Origin: Paulownia fortunei
Lineage: Eukaryota; Streptophyta; Magnoliopsida; Lamiales; Paulowniaceae
NCBI GenBank assembly: GCA_019321725.1
Contig: CM033106.1
Span: 30,182,118-30,246,117, forward strand
Length of the DNA stretch: 64,000 bases
Direction of reading: 5' to 3'
Shown here: one piece after another, positions 60,123 to 64,000 of the stretch
How the letters are laid out: each line of letters starts with the position of its first letter
How positions within the stretch are numbered: position 1 is the first letter of the stretch
Made by a program: the position numbers and the translations under genes
Notes under the pieces: model-generated
Database searches by the model: none
What the model was told of the DNA's origin: nothing
Seen by the model: the letters and a program-made list of their open reading frames with translations, nothing else

Positions 60123-63087
60123 TTCTCTACTTCCCCTTCTGTTTTGTATTTCTTTGTTGAGGGATGCAATAGGGTTTTGTTGTGTGTAATTGAGGTGAGA
60201 GTTGTAATAGATTTGTGTACGAGATTGACTTCAATCGACCCTGGCAGAGAATTTGGCGCGCTGGGATTATCCATATGTTCTTAGGATTAATTCTTTATTA
60301 ACAACGATAAAATATCATGAAGGTTCTATTGGTCCTTGTCTTTTTTTTTTCTTTTTTCTTTTATTTGGACACTGTATCAATTAAGTAAATTTACAACATT
60401 TTCCTCCAAGCTCCCACCATATTTTGCCAGCATTCCTTAGTTGGGTCATCCATCATCTCTGGTGTCGATCTAGTGATAGATAAGACATTGTGCTGATCGG
60501 TAAATTTGTATGTACATAATCCTATACTGGCCAACTAAAATTATACTATGGGATAGGGTAAGTTGGTTTATTCGATTAACGTTTGTTTGGTTTAGAGAAT
60601 GATACACAGTATCAAAAGGAAAAATAAGAAAACAAAAACTTGTCGAGCGCTTTATGCAATAACGGCTAATGTTCATGCTAAAACTGGAGTTAGATGAACA
60701 AGGTGCATGACGGATATAAGTTGTTTAAACAACATTCTTGTTGGCAGAATAGAAGTCCCAAAATTCATCATAGTAATTGACTTTATAGCAAGTAAAATGG
60801 AAAAATGGAAGTTGGTAAATCTGTACAGTTATAATCACTTTCCACTTCCACTTCGATAATACAACGTTTAAGTTAATTAGATCAAGTTTGTCTGTTTAAA
60901 ACCAACACAAGTTATACTGATCCTCTACTTGTAAATCACGGAATATATTCATTTCATAAAGTTTATTGTGTTTAATGATATCCCATACTAATCACTCTTA
61001 GTAAGTGTAATAATCGACCCAATATAGGAATACTTTATTGATATTTTTTTATTTTTTTGAAGAATAAATCGACCGACTAATATAAATGTCAAAGGAGAAC
61101 AAAAAGGCGGAAAGAAAAAAAAAAAAAAAGATATAAGACAAGGGAGCACGGGGACCACAGCCTTCTAACAACTTAAATTCTCCCATACTCCCAATCGTCA
61201 CTCGCCACGTGTCACAAAAGAATAAGACAAAAAAAAAAAAAAAAACACCGCGCCAATCGCTCTCTGCAATTCCATTACAAGCCATGCAGCTGCAAACGGA
61301 GTCTGCGCATAACCCGTCCCTCCACCTCCCCCACACCACAATTTTTCCCACTCTCTCTAACTCTAAATTCCTAAAACCCTAACATTCGAAAAACAGGCCT
61401 GCATTTTTCTCCTCTGTATCATCTTTTCCTGCATCCAACTTTTTTTTTCCTTTTTTGAAAGGTGATGTTTATTGATTTCGTAAGTAATCTCTTTGAAATC
61501 TGGTTTCTGTGATCCGTGTGTGAGTTGATGGTTCTCTGTTTTTGTTGCATACGGAAGATATGCTCTGTTCTTACTATTTTTTTGGTTTGTTTTCGGAACT
61601 CTAATATAATCTTCTGAATGTACAATGCTATGTTTATTAGACATCCAATGGTGTTCTAATGTTGGCAAGTGATCATGCATCTTTCTTTTTTTCCTTTTTT
61701 TTGTTTTCATTTTAGTATCGTAGTTTGTTGTTTTATTGATTTTTTTATTCTTCTTTGCGCCTACTGATTGATTGTAGATGAAATTGATGAATGGTGGTTG
61801 TATTTGATCCAAGGTGTATACTATCAACAACGGTTTTTTTTTTAATTAAATGATTGGAAAGAATGTAAATTAAAGTAGCAGTGTGTTATGTTGAGCCTGG
61901 AGTTTCTGTTCAACTCCAAGTTAGTTGGCCTTTTACTCTTCTTTCGACTTTATCATCAAAAGTTTCATATATTCCCCATGGAAGAAGTTTTAATCATTTC
62001 ATTTAGTACCACCAGTATTTTGTTATTGCTATTGCTCATTTAAGTCAGGTATCACTCCAAGTGCATCAATACCTTGGCGAACAGTTGGAATTAATGCAGC
62101 TTGTTAGTTGTTCCAGCTTTTGTAATTAATTTATATATATGTAATTTTTTTTTTGGAATTTGTTTAATTGTACATTTGGGTGTTTTTCAAGATGGTGGGG
62201 TCTGAGAGGTGTTCATAGCCGTGAAAGGCTTGTTATTTTCATTCTATATTATTTTGCCGTTACTCATGCTGCCTAGTAGCCGCTCGGTGGCTTTTTGAAT
62301 AACAATATCAATTTAACTTTTAAATTATCCATACAATGAATTTGCTGGCCAACCTATGCATTTCTGCACTCGACTGCCAAGAATACTGAAGTTGGTGATA
62401 TTTTGATAAGATTTAGCTGGAAATATTAACCCAACATTTTCATTTCTGCTATGTTAGTTTTTCATCTGTTGTTTTGTTCTACATTTCTGAATCTATACAC
62501 TGTTATTGATTGGGTGTTTGTGCATATCAGACATACTGAAAACTCTAATCTCTTTATAGTAGGACAATCGGAAAGGACCCGTAAGGCATTCACATTCAAG
62601 TTTCAGTTCTTTAAACAAAACATACGGGTACAGTTTTGTGTCTACACAGGTGCCCTGTCATTAAGCAGAAAGATAGTGAACTGAAAAACCATATTTGAAG
62701 ACTTCATTCAAATGAACTTTTATTGATAAAGGTATGTTGAAGTTTAGATTTAGATTTTGGCTCCTCCATGATGTTATTGATCTCAGAAAAATGAAAAAAA
62801 AAAAAAATGGTTATATTATAACATCTTATCAGCAGCCATATGATGTTCCCCATCTGACCAATCGAAATGACATGCTGCGTTTTCATTTATAGAGCCTAGT
62901 AAATCTGCTTGGTTTGCAAGATATTCATTTCCACAATTTGGGTACAACAAAGATTTTTGCTAGGATTCCAATTGTCATTTCTTAAATCTTTCTGCTGCTG
63001 CTTCTTTGTTTGGACAGTGTGTAGAGGCATCAATACTCATTCTCAACAAACACCTTTATATATTATCTATTGCAGGTGTTGTGGAAG
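60123..63087. promoter_or_regulatory. gamma-COP 3' flank and FDM-like promoter, leader and leader intron
   Basis: Up to about 61.2 kb is AT-rich spacer. A pyrimidine-rich start region with a telo-box AAACCCTAA (61374-61382) probably marks the promoter or leader of the next gene. A leader intron is likely because an acceptor CTATTGCAG ends at 63075, 12 bases before the ATG; its donor, somewhere after about 61.4 kb, is not certain. No coding sequence is seen. Confidence 0.5.
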
Positions 63088-63991
63088 ATGTCTGACTTAA
63101 TAGAAGAGGATACAGACATTAGTGAGTCTGAGTTAGAAGGGTATGCTGATTCATGCTATGACCAATTGAAGCAAGCGGGTCAGACAGTGAAAGTATCAGA
63201 AAATGCATACAAGTGCCCCTACTGTCCTGGAGAAAAGAAGCGGATCTTTGGCTTCAAGGATCTTCTGCAGCACGCATCTGAGGTAAGCCAGGGATTGCCA
63301 AAAAGGAGAACAAAAGATAGGGGAAGGCATTTAGGTCTGATGAAATATATTCAAAAGGAAATTGATGGAGAGAGTTCTTCAGAAATAGTGATGGACAAAA
63401 ATGAGCTTCATGGAAGCTGTGTTCTAAATGAGCTCTATGTGTGGCCGTGGATGGGAATTGTGGCAAATATTCCAGTCCACTGGAAGGATGGACGTTATGT
63501 TGGAGAAAGTGGCTCAAAACTTAGGGATGAGCTAACCAAGAAAGGGTTCAATCCAGTGAGGGTTCAGCCTTTGTGGAATTTTAGGGGTCACTCTGGGTAT
63601 GCAATAGTAGAATTTAGAAATGAATGGCTTGGACTTAGTGATGCCTTACGGTTCGAGAAGGCTTATGAAGCAAATCATCAAGGAAAGAGGGATTACTTTG
63701 GAGTTGAAGAAAAGGGAAATAAGCTATATTGTTGGGTGGCTCGGGATGAAGATTTCAACTCAAAAAATGTCATTGGTGATCATCTACAAAAGAATGGAGA
63801 TCTGAAGACAATAGTACAGTATCAAGAGGAAGAGACGAATAAAAACAGCAAACTTGTCTCCAATTTGACGAATACAGTTGAAGTTAAAAACATGCACATT
63901 AAAGAAATGGAGACCAAATACAAAGAAACTTCCATATCCCTGAGCTGTTTGATCAGCCAAAAGGATGAGATACTCCGAGCTTTTAATGAAG
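63088..63991 (+). CDS. FDM: XS-domain protein, FDM/IDN2 family (partial, runs off the window)
   Basis: The first coding exon is open from the ATG at 63088 to a donor GTATAT at 63992; the rest lies beyond the window. A zf-XS zinc finger starts near residue 43 (CPYCPGEKKR...LLQHAS, with the C-C-H ligands visible). The XS domain covers about residues 117-225 (LYVWPWMGIVAN, VQPLWNFRGHSGYAIVEF, FEKAYEANHQGKRDYF). A coiled-coil begins after residue 250 (MHIKEMETKYKET). Proteins of this arrangement (IDN2 and FDM1-5) bind double-stranded RNA with 5' overhangs and act in RNA-directed DNA methylation. The C-terminal XH domain should follow in later exons. Individual FDM members cannot be separated from this part alone. 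Confidence 0.92.
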
Positions 63992-64000
63992 GTATATACA

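Overview
The window is nuclear DNA of a dicotyledonous plant. It is AT-rich, its genes are split by many GT-AG introns, and microsatellites and a degenerate Ty1/copia retrotransposon are present. The proteins are plant-type: a PERK receptor kinase, SWI3D, a RABG3-type RAB7, an XS-domain RNA-directed DNA methylation factor, a BURP protein and DUF2775 organ-specific proteins. I cannot name the species.

Layout: 1-4160 is gene-poor and contains a 1.1-kb element with inverted-repeat arms. A small DUF2775 gene lies at 4161-4763, a minus-strand copia element at 5198-10226, and a broken DUF2775 exon near 10.72 kb. The rRNA-processing gene UTP23 follows (11821-15465, +). Then comes a tandem segmental duplication. 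Unit 1 (about 15632-24546) holds a BURP gene (-), a DUF2775 gene (+), a second dead DUF2775 gene (+) and a copy of the SWI3D promoter and start. Unit 2 (about 24547-31446) repeats the downstream edge of UTP23, BURP (-), DUF2775 (+), DUF2775 (+) and the genuine SWI3D start. Next are SWI3D (31412-36977, +), RAB7 (38720-42193, -), a PERK-type kinase (45180-49289, +), the gamma subunit of coatomer (50936-60122, +) and the first coding exon of an FDM/IDN2-like gene (63088 to the window end, +).

The most interesting part is 15.6-30.1 kb, with outliers at 4.2 and 10.7 kb. A secreted BURP-domain protein with no core-peptide repeats of its own stands head-to-head with secreted tandem-repeat DUF2775 proteins. 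Each repeat carries a short segment ending in Tyr at a fixed register (NISAY, NLWVY, GFRVY, NVIIY). This is the arrangement expected of a split burpitide system, that is, a copper-dependent BURP peptide cyclase plus a separate multi-core precursor. That function is inferred, not shown. Unit 2 is better preserved than unit 1.

Several otherwise well-conserved genes (SWI3D, PERK, gamma-COP, the unit-2 BURP) are each broken by a single missing base, mostly in a short homopolymer run. Consensus-sequence errors are a serious alternative to true pseudogenisation for these. Exon coordinates were derived by hand from splice-site reading and reading-frame continuity; family names come from recognition, not from a search.
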